Shown: positions 27,861 through 37,106, numbered from the stretch's first letter. The stretch: 64,000 nucleotides of DNA from Roseiarcus sp035606915 (GCA_035606915.1 DATNDU010000008.1:15637-79636); one strand, 5' to 3'. Numbers and translations: made by a program. The notes: generated from the sequence alone by a model not told the origin.

Positions 27861-29111
27861 ATGAAGGGTACTGCGAAGACTTTGCTGATGGCGGCTTTGT
27901 TGGGCGGTGTGGCGCTTATGCCGCACGCGGCTCTCGCCGACGGGACGATCAAGGTTGGCCTGTTGGCGACGCTGGAGGGCGCGTTCACCGTGCTCGGCCA
28001 GGACAGCATGCGCGGCGCGGAACTGGCGCTGAAAGAACACAATTACATGGCTGGCGGCAAGAAGATCGAAATCATCAAAGGCTCGTCCGACGCTTCACCG
28101 GACAGCGCCGTCAAAGCCGCGCGAAAGCTAGTCGAGCAGGACGGCGTGGCAATCCTGATCGGGCCGCTGTCCGGCGATGAAGGGTTGGCCATTAAAGACT
28201 ACGCCAAGACCCAGCCGAACGTGACCTTTGTCAATGGCGTCTCTGCGGCGCAGGACACGACGCTTCGCGATCCCGCTCCCAACTTCTTCCGCTTCAACAC
28301 CGATGGCGCTCAGTGGATGGCTGGGCTCGGCGACTACGTCTACAACGTGAAGAAATACAAGACGGTGGTCACCGTCGCCGAGGATTATTCCTTTCCTTAT
28401 AGCCAGGTGTTTGGCTTCATGGCGTCGTTCTGCCGCGATGGCGGCCATGTGCCGAAGAAGTTCTGGGTGCCGATTGGCAACAAGGACTTCTCCTCGGTCA
28501 TCGCCGCAATTCCAGACAATGTCGACGCGATTTATGTTGCGCTTGGCGGCGCCGATGGCGTGAATTTCCTCACGCAATACCAGCAGGCTGGCGGGACCGC
28601 GCCGCTGATTGGCGGTTCGATCACCGTCGATCAGACGGTGCTCAGCACCAAAGGCAAGCAGCGCGATTACATCGTCGGCACGCCGTCAGCCGGGCCGATC
28701 GCCGACAACGACCCTGGCGCGGCTTGGAAGAAGTTCGTCGCCGACTACAAGGCCGCCTTCAAGGACGGTTTCCCGTCGCCGTCGCTGTTTGCGCAAGGCT
28801 ATTACATCAATACCGAGGCGGTGCTGCTCGCGCTCGACAAGATCCACGGCGACCTCTCCGGCGGCGAAAAGAAATTGCGCGATGCGCTCAGCACTCTCCA
28901 GTTCGAGACGCCGACCGGGCTCGTCAAGCTGGACAAGAACCGTCAGGCGATCGCCGACAATTATCTGACCGAAGTCGCCAAGGCCGACGATGGGCATCTC
29001 TACAACAGGGTCATCAAGGTGGTGCACAACGTCAACCAAACTTTGGGCATTCCCGAGGCGGACTTCCTCAAGCTCGGCAAAGCGAGCCGCGACAACCCCG
29101 ACTGCAAGTAA
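27861..29111 (+). CDS. LivK-type ABC substrate-binding protein
   Basis: This is a 416-residue periplasmic binding protein (Peripla_BP_6 type). A signal peptide at residues 1-26 probably cleaves after ALA. The mature part begins DGTIKVGLLATLEGAFTVLGQ and contains ILIGPLSGDEGLA and VTFVNGVSAAQDTT. Of two adjacent ATGs, the second (27861) is better spaced from GGAGG. It follows the permease by 53 bases. Ligand unknown; it is the best single handle on what module B imports. Confidence 0.92.
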   Translation: MKGTAKTLLMAALLGGVALMPHAALADGTIKVGLLATLEGAFTVLGQDSMRGAELALKEHNYMAGGKKIEIIKGSSDASPDSAVKAARKLVEQDGVAILIGPLSGDEGLAIKDYAKTQPNVTFVNGVSAAQDTTLRDPAPNFFRFNTDGAQWMAGLGDYVYNVKKYKTVVTVAEDYSFPYSQVFGFMASFCRDGGHVPKKFWVPIGNKDFSSVIAAIPDNVDAIYVALGGADGVNFLTQYQQAGGTAPLIGGSITVDQTVLSTKGKQRDYIVGTPSAGPIADNDPGAAWKKFVADYKAAFKDGFPSPSLFAQGYYINTEAVLLALDKIHGDLSGGEKKLRDALSTLQFETPTGLVKLDKNRQAIADNYLTEVAKADDGHLYNRVIKVVHNVNQTLGIPEADFLKLGKASRDNPDCK

Positions 29112-29131
29112 GCCCCGCGCGAGATCCCACC

Positions 29132-29917
29132 ATGGCAGGCGACAAAGCCGCTGAACGTCTTTCCTCCAACAGCGTTCATGCGCTGGAGTTGGCGGGCGTC
29201 GGGCATCAATTTGGGGCGCTTGTCGCGCTCGCCGACATCAACCTCCGGGTTGCCGCCGGCGAGCGGCGGGCTATTCTCGGCTCGAACGGCGCCGGCAAGA
29301 CGACGCTGTTCAATGCCGTGACAGGAGATTTTCCGCCGACGTCGGGGCGGATTCGCTTCTTCGGCGAGGACATCACCGCTTTTCCGGTTCAGGAACGGAT
29401 CCGGCGCGGACTGCGCCGGACCTATCAAATCAGCCAGTTGTTCGGCGGACTGACGGTGCTCGACAGCATCTTCGTCGCCTGCCGCGGCGTATCGCATCGC
29501 CGCCTCTCGCTTCTGCGCCCGTCGGCGAACGACGTCACCATGGCGCAAGCACGCTCGATCGCCCATTCCGTCCAACTCGACGACATTTTAGAGACGCCGG
29601 TTTCCGTTCTCAGCCATGGACAGCAGCGCCAGCTTGAGATCGCGCTGGCGCTGGCTGGCGCGCCGCGCTTCATCCTGTTTGACGAACCGGCGGCCGGCCT
29701 ATCGCCTTCCGAGCGGCGCGACCTGGTCGCGATCCTCAACGCGCTGCCGGCCTATATCGGCTATATTATTATTGAGCACGATCTCGACGTGGCGCTGCGC
29801 GTATCGACCTACGTCACTATGATGCACAATGGGCGTATTTTCACAGAAGGCACGCCCGAGCAGATCGAGAACGACCGCCAAGTGCAGGAGATCTATCTCG
29901 GAGCGGGTCATGGCTAA
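29132..29917 (+). CDS. LivG-type ABC ATPase
   Basis: This is a 261-residue ATP-binding subunit: Walker A GSNGAGKTT near residue 49-57, signature LSHGQQRQLEIALAL near 158, Walker B RFILFDEPAAGLSP near 175, and switch His in IIIEHDLDVAL. LRRTYQISQLFGGLTVLD is typical of LivG. The signature LSHGQ differs from the common LSGGQ but is frequent in HAAT systems. It overlaps the next ATPase by 8 bases. Confidence 0.93.
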   Translation: MAGDKAAERLSSNSVHALELAGVGHQFGALVALADINLRVAAGERRAILGSNGAGKTTLFNAVTGDFPPTSGRIRFFGEDITAFPVQERIRRGLRRTYQISQLFGGLTVLDSIFVACRGVSHRRLSLLRPSANDVTMAQARSIAHSVQLDDILETPVSVLSHGQQRQLEIALALAGAPRFILFDEPAAGLSPSERRDLVAILNALPAYIGYIIIEHDLDVALRVSTYVTMMHNGRIFTEGTPEQIENDRQVQEIYLGAGHG

Positions 29918-32126
29918 GCGACCCGCTTCCGCATCGGCGGCTCTGAAGCCGATCCTGCAAGTGCAGGATTTGCAAGTTTACTACGGCGAGTCGCACGCCT
30001 TGCAGGGCGTCTCGTTGACGCTTGAGCGCGGCGTGCTGTCGGTTGTCGGCCGCAATGGCATGGGCAAGACGACGCTTTGCAATACGATCGTCGGCCTGAT
30101 GCACGCGCGCTCGGGCGGCGTGCGCTTCGATGGACGCGACATATCCAATCTGGAGCCATACCAGATCGTGCGCGCCGGCGTCGGCTTCGTGCCGCAGGGC
30201 CGTCGCCTGTGGCCAAGCCTCTCCGTCGACGAGACGCTTCGTCTCAGCGAACGGGACGGAGCGGCCGGACATTCCTGGACGGTTGAGCGCGTCTATTCCA
30301 CCTTTCCGCGCCTAGCCGAGCGGCGAAGCAACGGCGGCGGGCAGCTATCCGGGGGCGAGCAGCAGATGCTGGCGATTTCGCGCGCCCTGCTGAGCAATCC
30401 GCGCCTCCTGGTCATGGACGAACCCACCGAAGGCTTGGCGCCTGTAATCGTTACGCAGGTCCGAGACCTGCTGCTTCGCCTCTCCAGCGAAGAGGACCTG
30501 TCGGTTCTCGTCGTCGAGCAGAATATCGGCGTCGCCACCTCCGTTTCCGACTCCGTCGCCATCATGGTCAATGGCCGCATCAACCGGATCATGGATGCGG
30601 GGGACCTGGCGCGAGACCGCGATCTCCAGCAGCGATTGCTCGGCGTCGGCCGCTTCGGCGAAGAGGCGGCGTCGACGCACGAAGCGGCGCCCGAGGCAAT
30701 CGCGGGAGAGGCCAAGGTCTTCCGGGTGGCGCGCACAGGCGCCGCGAGCGCAGACGGCGCCTCGCCCGTCTACCGGGCCGACCGATTGCCCAATCGCTGG
30801 GGCGTGCGCAGCGCCTCCGCCAAGCCGATCACCGCCGAAACCGAGGTGAGCGCCGCCTCACCGCCGGCGTTCACGATTCCCTTTGCTGAACGCGTTGGAC
30901 GGATCGCGCTGGTTGCTGGCACGTTCGACACCAAGAGCGCCGAGTTGCGCTTCATCGGCGACCGGTTGCGCGCGCTGAACATTGCCGTGCGCACCGTCGA
31001 TCTCTCGACGTCGGGAAAGATTTCGCGCGCCGATGTGACGCCGGTGCAGGTCGCAGCGATGCATCCGCGCGGCTCCAGCGCAGTGTTTTCGGGCGATCGC
31101 GGCGCTTCCGTCACCGCCATGGCGGAAGCTTTCGGCCGCTGGATCGAGCGCGAGCGCGGTATTGGCGGCGTCATATCCGCAGGCGGCTCCGGGGGCACTT
31201 CGCTGGCGACGGCGGGCATGCGCAGGTTGCCGCTCGGCATTCCCAAGATCATGATCTCGACCGTCGCCTCGGGCGAAGTCGGCCGCTACGTGGGCGCCGC
31301 CGACATCTTGATGATGCATTCGGTCGCCGACGTTCAGGGCTTGAATGTCATCACCGAACAAATCCTCGGCAACGCCGCCAACGCGCTCGCCGGCATGATC
31401 TCGGGCCTGCCCACGGCCGAGGCGCGGGAGGCGCGGCGGCGCTTGGCGCGGCCCGCCGTTGGCATCACCATGTTCGGCGTGACGACGCCGGCAGTGCAGG
31501 CGATCACCAAGCGCCTCGAAGGCGACTTTGACTGTCTCGTGTTCCATGCGACCGGGACGGGCGGGCGTTCGATGGAGGCCCTCGGCGACTCCGGGCTGCT
31601 CGCCGGCTTCATCGACCTCACGACGACGGAGGTCGCTGATATGGTCGTCGGCGGCGTCTTCGCCGCCGATGCCGATCGCTTCGGCGCGCCGATCCGGACC
31701 GGCTTGCCTTATGTCGGATCGGTCGGCGCGATGGATATGGTCAATTTCGGACCGCGCGACACGATGCCCGAGCGTTTCCGCAACCGCCGCCTCGTTGTCC
31801 ATAACGCAAACGTCACCCTCATGCGCACGACGCGCGACGAAAACAGGGCGATCGGCGAGTGGATGGGATCGCGCCTCAACCTGATGGACGGCCCTGTGCG
31901 GCTTCTGCTGCCGCTGGGCGGCGTGTCTGCGCTGGATGCCGCCGGCCAGCCGTTTCACGATCCGGAGGCCGATAGCGCGCTCTTCGAGGCGCTCGAAAGG
32001 ACGGTGCGCCAAAACGCGCGGCGCAGCATCGAGCGCGTCGAGGCCAACATCAACGACGACAAATTCGTCGCGGCCGTCGTGGGTGCCTTCGCGGCGATCT
32101 CGCCGCGCCGCGAAAGGAGAGCTTGA
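29910..32126 (+). CDS. LivF-type ABC ATPase fused to Tm-1/UPF0261 domain
   Basis: This 738-residue fusion has residues about 14-255 as a complete LivF ATPase (Walker A GRNGMGKTT near 49, signature QLSGGEQQMLAISRALL near 142, Walker B RLLVMDEPTEGLAP). After a linker (255-325), residues about 330-735 form a Tm-1-like ATP-binding (UPF0261) domain. It shows RIALVAGTFDTKSAELRFI, GGVISAGGSGGTSLATAGMR, LPLGIPKIMISTVASG, and GYVGSVGAMDMVNFGPR-like sequence. In plants and fungi this domain is the N-terminal half of Tm-1-type proteins. The next gene encodes the C-terminal half. The fusion physically ties transport energy to this unknown cytoplasmic activity. Confidence 0.9.
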   Translation: MAKRPASASAALKPILQVQDLQVYYGESHALQGVSLTLERGVLSVVGRNGMGKTTLCNTIVGLMHARSGGVRFDGRDISNLEPYQIVRAGVGFVPQGRRLWPSLSVDETLRLSERDGAAGHSWTVERVYSTFPRLAERRSNGGGQLSGGEQQMLAISRALLSNPRLLVMDEPTEGLAPVIVTQVRDLLLRLSSEEDLSVLVVEQNIGVATSVSDSVAIMVNGRINRIMDAGDLARDRDLQQRLLGVGRFGEEAASTHEAAPEAIAGEAKVFRVARTGAASADGASPVYRADRLPNRWGVRSASAKPITAETEVSAASPPAFTIPFAERVGRIALVAGTFDTKSAELRFIGDRLRALNIAVRTVDLSTSGKISRADVTPVQVAAMHPRGSSAVFSGDRGASVTAMAEAFGRWIERERGIGGVISAGGSGGTSLATAGMRRLPLGIPKIMISTVASGEVGRYVGAADILMMHSVADVQGLNVITEQILGNAANALAGMISGLPTAEAREARRRLARPAVGITMFGVTTPAVQAITKRLEGDFDCLVFHATGTGGRSMEALGDSGLLAGFIDLTTTEVADMVVGGVFAADADRFGAPIRTGLPYVGSVGAMDMVNFGPRDTMPERFRNRRLVVHNANVTLMRTTRDENRAIGEWMGSRLNLMDGPVRLLLPLGGVSALDAAGQPFHDPEADSALFEALERTVRQNARRSIERVEANINDDKFVAAVVGAFAAISPRRERRA

Positions 32127-32968
32127 TGCCCAGGATCGAGCGCGAGGCCATCCTCGCCAAATTGCAGGCGATGAAGCGCCAGCGCATTCCGATCATCGGC
32201 GGCGGCGCCGGCACAGGTCTGTCGGCCAAATGCGAAGAAGCCGGCGGCATCGACCTCATCGTCATTTACAATTCGGGGCGCTACCGGATGGCGGGTCGCG
32301 GGTCGCTCGCCGGCCTCCTCGCCTATGGCAACGCCAATGAAATCGTCCGCGAGATGGCCTATGAGGTGCTGCCCGTCGTCATCCGCACGCCGGTGCTCGC
32401 CGGCGTCAACGGCACCGATCCGTTCTGCCTCTTCGACTCCTTTCTCGACGATTTGAAACGCCTGGGCTTCTCCGGCGTGCAGAATTTCCCGACCGTGGGC
32501 CTCATCGACGGATTGTTTCGCGCCAACCTCGAAGAGACCGGCATGTCCTATGCCCTGGAGGTCGAGATGATCGCGTGCGCCCATGCCAAGGCCATGCTGA
32601 CAACCCCTTACGTATTTTGCGCCGCAGACGCCGCAGCGATGGCGAGAGCCGGCGCCGACATCATTGTCTGCCACCTCGGCCTGACGACCGGCGGAACCAT
32701 CGGCGCGCAGACCGGCCGCAAGCTTGCTGAGTGTCCCGCCCTTGTCGATGAATGGGCGGCAGCGGCGCTGGCGGTGAACCCCGAGGCGATCGTCCTGGTT
32801 CACGGCGGTCCGGTCGCGCAGCCGAGCGATGCGGAATTCATCCTTCGCAACACCAAGCATTGCCACGGCTTCTATGGCGCCTCCTCGATGGAGCGCCTGC
32901 CGACCGAACTGGCGATGACGGACCAGACAAAGAAGTTCAAGGCGATCGCCTTCGGGCGATCGGCCTAA
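32126..32968 (+). CDS. Tm-1 C-terminal TIM-barrel (PEP hydrolase-like) protein
   Basis: This is a 280-residue TIM-barrel protein of the group called phosphoenolpyruvate hydrolase family or TIM-barrel signal transduction protein. Features are IPIIGGGAGTGLSAKCEEAGGIDLIVIYNSGRYRM-like sequence near residue 20-55, GFSGVQNFPTVGLIDG near 112, and HLGLTTGGTIGAQT near 184. It corresponds to the C-terminal half of eukaryotic Tm-1-type proteins, whose N-terminal half is the domain fused to the ATPase just upstream. Its ATG overlaps that stop (GGAGAG upstream). The reaction is unknown. Confidence 0.88.
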   Translation: MPRIEREAILAKLQAMKRQRIPIIGGGAGTGLSAKCEEAGGIDLIVIYNSGRYRMAGRGSLAGLLAYGNANEIVREMAYEVLPVVIRTPVLAGVNGTDPFCLFDSFLDDLKRLGFSGVQNFPTVGLIDGLFRANLEETGMSYALEVEMIACAHAKAMLTTPYVFCAADAAAMARAGADIIVCHLGLTTGGTIGAQTGRKLAECPALVDEWAAAALAVNPEAIVLVHGGPVAQPSDAEFILRNTKHCHGFYGASSMERLPTELAMTDQTKKFKAIAFGRSA

Positions 32969-32983
32969 TCAGGAGCAAGGACC

Positions 32984-35179
32984 ATGGTTGCGCAGACCTT
33001 GGGATCACTGATCCTTTGGCTCATCATTCTGGCGATCGCCATTGTAATCGCCGTTTATCTCTTGCGCTGGCTGTATCAGCGCTCGACGAAGGAAACGGCG
33101 TTCGTTCGCACCGGCTTCGGCGGCGAGAAAGTCGTCGTCAGCGGCGGCGCGTTCGTCATTCCGGTGCTGCACGACATTACGCCGGTCAACATGTCCGTGA
33201 CGCGCATCGAGGTGGCGCGGCGCGAGACCCAGGCGCTCATCACCAAAAACCGAATGCGCGTCGACATCATCGCCGAGTTCTTCGTCAAGGTCGATTCGTC
33301 GAGGGAAGCCGTCAGCTTCGCCGCGCAAACGCTGGGGCGTCGCACTTTGCAGGCGGACGGCACGCGCGATCTTCTGGAAGGGCGCTTCGCCTCGGCGCTG
33401 CGGACGGTGGCGGCGCAAATGACGCTGGAGCAGATGCACGAGCAGCGGCAGGAATACGCGCAGCGCGTCAAGACCGTGGCGCTGGAGGGCCTCTCGCAGA
33501 ACGGACTCCACCTGGAGAGCGTCGCGATTGTCGACCTCGACCAGACCCATCTCGAATTCTTCGACAGTTCGAACGCCTTCGACGCGGAAGGACTGACGCA
33601 GCTTACCGAGACCATCGAGTCGCGTCGCCGCATGCGCAACGAGATCGAACAGCGCACCCAAATCGAAATCCGCACCCAGAATCTCGACGCCCAGCGGAAG
33701 TCGCTCGAAATCGATCGCGAGGGGGAATATGCGCGGCTGGCGCAGGAACAGGACATCGAGGTGCGGCGCACGGCGCAACGCGTCGAACTCGCCCGCGACC
33801 GCGCCGTTCGCGATCAGGAAAGCGAACAGGCCCTGCTCGCCGCGCGCGAGGAGGTCGAAAAGTCAAAATTCGTCCAGGAACGCAATCTCGCCGAGGCGCG
33901 AATACAGAACCAGGAGGACATCGAGCAGCGCGAGATCGCCCGCCGTCGCCATGTCGACGAAGTCGAGATGAAGACGCGCGAGCTTACGGAGCGCGAGCAG
34001 ATCGTTTTGGAACTGGCGCTGGAAAAGGCGCGGATTCAGCGTGAACGCGAGCAGAGCGAACTGGAGCTGGATCGCCGCCGCGTGCTGGAACTTGCGGAGA
34101 TCAACCGCCAGATCGTCGTCGCCGCGAAGAACGCGGAACTGGCGCAGGCCGAATCCGAACGCAAGCGCACAGAGATCGTCGCCAACCAAGACGTGGAGTC
34201 GACCCGGATCGCGCAGGAGCGTGTTCTGGATCAAGCCCGCATAGAACGCGAACGGTTGCTCGACGCTCTCAATATCGCCAAACGTCAGGCTTTTGAGGAG
34301 GCCGAAATCAGCTCCGGCGAGGAAATCGAGCGGGCGCGGATCGCCACCGAACGCGGCCTCGCCGAAGCGCGCGTGGCGCGCGACGGCGACCTTCGTAAAC
34401 TCGAAGTCGAGCGCGACAAATCGGTACAAGTGGCCGAAATCGATAGCGTCATCGAAATCGCCAAAAAGTCGGCGGAGCGTTCGGCGGCGATCGCGATTGC
34501 GGAAACGGCGCGAGCCCAAGCTGTCGCTGCCGAGGAACAAGCGTTCACCGTGCGGGAAACCGAGATCGCTCACCGCCGCAAAGCGACGGATCTCATCGCG
34601 GCGGCGCGGGAAACGGAGCGAGACGCGCTGCGTCTCACGGGCAAGGCGGAGGCCGAGAGGGCCGCGGCGACAAGCTTCGCTGACGCCGTCAGGATCGCCG
34701 CTCAGGGCGAAGCCGAGGCCGAAAAGATCAAAGCTCTCGCGGCGGCCGAACGTTACGAGGTTGACGCCAAGGGCGCGATGCAACTCAACGAGGCCGAGAA
34801 CACACTTTCCGAATCCGCCCGTCTCTCGCGATTCCGCGGTAAGCTTCTGGAGCGCATCGAGGGCATCGTGCGCGAGAGCGTGCGGCCGATGGAGAAGATC
34901 GAAGGGATCAAAATATTGCATATCGACGGGGCCAACGGCGCGCCCGGCGCAAACCGCAATGTCACCGACGAAGTGATCGACTCCGCCCTGCGCTACCGCG
35001 TCCAGGCGCCGATGATCGACAGCCTGATGAAAGAGATCGGCATCGAGGGCGGCAGTCTTGGGCGCATGACTGAGGTGTTGCGCGACGCCAAGGACATCGA
35101 AAGCCTGGCCTCGAAGCGCACGAAGCCCGCGCATGGCGCCACGCCGGCGAACGGTAGCGACCGCGATGACGAACGCTGA
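32984..35179 (+). CDS. Flotillin-like SPFH/band 7 membrane protein
   Basis: This is a 731-residue protein. One N-terminal membrane helix lies at residues 7-30; an SPFH domain at about 40-220 (GFGGEKVVVSGGAFVIPVLHD, NRMRVDIIAEFFVKV, LGRRTLQADGTRDLLEGRFASALR pattern). A very long Glu/Arg/Ala coiled coil runs over about 205-620. The C-terminal tail (about 630-731) includes VRPMEKIEGIKILHIDG, typical of the flotillin end. It is longer than common flotillins (about 450-500). Flotillins organise membrane microdomains. Being inside a catabolic ABC operon is unusual and suggests it scaffolds the transporter or membrane-bound enzymes. Confidence 0.88.
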   Translation: MVAQTLGSLILWLIILAIAIVIAVYLLRWLYQRSTKETAFVRTGFGGEKVVVSGGAFVIPVLHDITPVNMSVTRIEVARRETQALITKNRMRVDIIAEFFVKVDSSREAVSFAAQTLGRRTLQADGTRDLLEGRFASALRTVAAQMTLEQMHEQRQEYAQRVKTVALEGLSQNGLHLESVAIVDLDQTHLEFFDSSNAFDAEGLTQLTETIESRRRMRNEIEQRTQIEIRTQNLDAQRKSLEIDREGEYARLAQEQDIEVRRTAQRVELARDRAVRDQESEQALLAAREEVEKSKFVQERNLAEARIQNQEDIEQREIARRRHVDEVEMKTRELTEREQIVLELALEKARIQREREQSELELDRRRVLELAEINRQIVVAAKNAELAQAESERKRTEIVANQDVESTRIAQERVLDQARIERERLLDALNIAKRQAFEEAEISSGEEIERARIATERGLAEARVARDGDLRKLEVERDKSVQVAEIDSVIEIAKKSAERSAAIAIAETARAQAVAAEEQAFTVRETEIAHRRKATDLIAAARETERDALRLTGKAEAERAAATSFADAVRIAAQGEAEAEKIKALAAAERYEVDAKGAMQLNEAENTLSESARLSRFRGKLLERIEGIVRESVRPMEKIEGIKILHIDGANGAPGANRNVTDEVIDSALRYRVQAPMIDSLMKEIGIEGGSLGRMTEVLRDAKDIESLASKRTKPAHGATPANGSDRDDER

Positions 35180-35192
35180 GGGGCGGGGCTGA

Positions 35193-35630
35193 ATGGCGAA
35201 GGTCTACGCCTCCATTGTAGTTCCGGCCAACGCCAGCGCCGTCTGGGACGTTATCCGGGATTTCAATGCGCTGCCAAAATGGACGCCGTTCGTCGCCGAG
35301 AGCCGCATCGAGCAGAATGCGGCCTCCGACAGAGTCGGCTGCATCCGCAACTTTCGCTTGAAGAACGGCGGCCGCGTCCGCGAGCGGCTGCTGGCGCTGT
35401 CCGACTACGAAATGTCCTGTACCTACACGATCCTCGAAAGCCCGATGGGCGTGGAGAATTATCTGGCGACACTGCGTTTGATTCCGGTGACGGAAAGCGA
35501 CCACACGTTCGCGGAGTGGAGCGCCGAATTCGACGCGGCGCCTGAGCGCGAGGATATCTTGGTTGAGGATGTCGGGCGCAACGTGTTCGCAGCCGGGCTG
35601 AGTGCGCTGAAGTCGCGGTTCTCGCGCTGA
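35193..35630 (+). CDS. SRPBCC (START/polyketide-cyclase-like) protein
   Basis: This is a 145-residue single SRPBCC domain: VYASIVVPANASAVWDVIRDFNALPKWTPF at the start, RVGCIRNFRLKNGGRVRERLLALSDYEMSCTYTI, and the C-terminal helix NVFAAGLSALKSRF. The fold makes a deep hydrophobic pocket used for binding or cyclising lipophilic compounds. It is closely similar to the N-terminal domain of the next gene, pointing to a local duplication. The gap to that gene is 3 bases. Ligand unknown. Confidence 0.88.
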   Translation: MAKVYASIVVPANASAVWDVIRDFNALPKWTPFVAESRIEQNAASDRVGCIRNFRLKNGGRVRERLLALSDYEMSCTYTILESPMGVENYLATLRLIPVTESDHTFAEWSAEFDAAPEREDILVEDVGRNVFAAGLSALKSRFSR

Positions 35631-35633
35631 GCC

Positions 35634-37106
35634 ATGGTCGATATTCGCCGCAGTACGATCGTCAATGCGCCTCTCGATGAGGTCTGGGCGATCCTGCGCG
35701 ATTTCAACGGCCACGAGCGTTGGCACCCCAGCGTCACGTCGAGCGTCATCGAGGATGACGCCGATGCCGACCGCATCGGCGCGGTGCGCAATTTCCGGCT
35801 CAGCGACGGCGGGCGAATTCGCGAGCAGCTTTTAGCGCTCTCCGACGTCGCCAAGAGCTTTTCCTATTGCATCCTCGAAGCGCCGGTTTCGTTACGCAAC
35901 TACGTCGCCCATGTGCGCCTTCGCGCGGTTACTGAGAACGATACCTGCCTTTGGCAATGGTCCGCCTCGTTCGACCCGCTGCCGGCCGAAAGAGAGCGAC
36001 TCACGCGGTTTGTCGCGCAAGACATCATGGCCGCTGGCTTTCGCGCCGTGTCCGGCTTGTTAGTTGGCGAAACCGGAGCGTCATCGCCGCCCGCCGACGC
36101 GCCGAAAGCGCTGTCGGCGCCCTCGGGCCTGGAGGCGACAGCGATCATTCTGACGCGCTACGGCGGCCCCGACGCGCTGGTTGCACAGAAAATCCTCGTC
36201 GCCAGCCCAGGTCCCGGCGAGGCCCGGATTCGACAGACCGCGATTGGCGTCAATTTTATTGACGTCTACTGCCGTCGGGGCAGCTTCCAGATAGTCGCGC
36301 CTCCCGGCATTATCGGCATGGAGGCCGCGGGCGTTGTCGAAAGCGTCGGTCCCGGCGTCACCAACGTGAAGCCTGGCGATCGCGTTGGCTATGCCTGCGC
36401 GCCGCCGGGATCCTATACATCGATCCGCACCATGCGAACCGATCTTCTTGTCCAACTGCCGGCCCTGCTGACCGACAACGCCGCGGCGTCGATGCTGTTG
36501 AAGGGAATAACGGCGGGGTTTCTCCTGCATGACGTCTATGCTGTGAGGCCGGGCGATGTCGTTGTCGTGCATGCGGCGGCAGGCGGCGTCGGGCAACTGC
36601 TCTGCCGCTGGGCGAAGGCGCTCGGCGCGACGGTGATTGGCGCAACATCGAGCGACGCAAAGGCCGAGCAGGCGAAGCGGGTTGGTTGCGATCACGTGAT
36701 TATCACCACGCGGCAGGACATCGCGGAAGCGGTGATGCGGTTGACCGACGAGCGCGGCGCCGAAGTTGTCTACGATGCCGTCGGCAGAGACACGTTCGAG
36801 GCCTCGATCAACTGCCTTTCGCCTCGCGGTCATCTCGTCAGCTTCGGTCAGGCCTCGGGCGATGTCGGCGCCTATTCCATCGACAAGCTCGCCAACCGTT
36901 CCGTCACCCTCTCCCGACCCAATTACGTGCATTACACAGACACGCCGTCGAAACTCAAACAGCAAGCCGAAAGGCTATTTGGCGCCCTCGAGTCCGGTAT
37001 TCTCGTAGCCGAGCGGCCACGCCCTTACGCTCTTGCCAACGTCTGCGACGCCCACGCCGACTTGGAAAGTCGGAAAACGACGGGCGCATTAGTGCTGATT
37101 CCGTAG
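35634..37106 (+). CDS. SRPBCC domain fused to quinone oxidoreductase
   Basis: This 490-residue fusion has residues 1-145 as an SRPBCC domain paralogous to the preceding protein (VWAILRDFNGHERWHPSV, IGAVRNFRLSDGGRIREQLLALSD). Residues about 165-490 are a zinc-free MDR/quinone oxidoreductase: GVNFIDVYCRRG near 215, GMEAAGVVESVGPGVTNVKPGDRV near 234-257, and cofactor site VHAAAGGVGQLLCRWAKALGATV near 314-336. It probably reduces a C=C or quinone bond using NADPH, with the SRPBCC part presenting substrate. It is the last gene of module B, followed by a hairpin. Confidence 0.9.
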   Translation: MVDIRRSTIVNAPLDEVWAILRDFNGHERWHPSVTSSVIEDDADADRIGAVRNFRLSDGGRIREQLLALSDVAKSFSYCILEAPVSLRNYVAHVRLRAVTENDTCLWQWSASFDPLPAERERLTRFVAQDIMAAGFRAVSGLLVGETGASSPPADAPKALSAPSGLEATAIILTRYGGPDALVAQKILVASPGPGEARIRQTAIGVNFIDVYCRRGSFQIVAPPGIIGMEAAGVVESVGPGVTNVKPGDRVGYACAPPGSYTSIRTMRTDLLVQLPALLTDNAAASMLLKGITAGFLLHDVYAVRPGDVVVVHAAAGGVGQLLCRWAKALGATVIGATSSDAKAEQAKRVGCDHVIITTRQDIAEAVMRLTDERGAEVVYDAVGRDTFEASINCLSPRGHLVSFGQASGDVGAYSIDKLANRSVTLSRPNYVHYTDTPSKLKQQAERLFGALESGILVAERPRPYALANVCDAHADLESRKTTGALVLIP

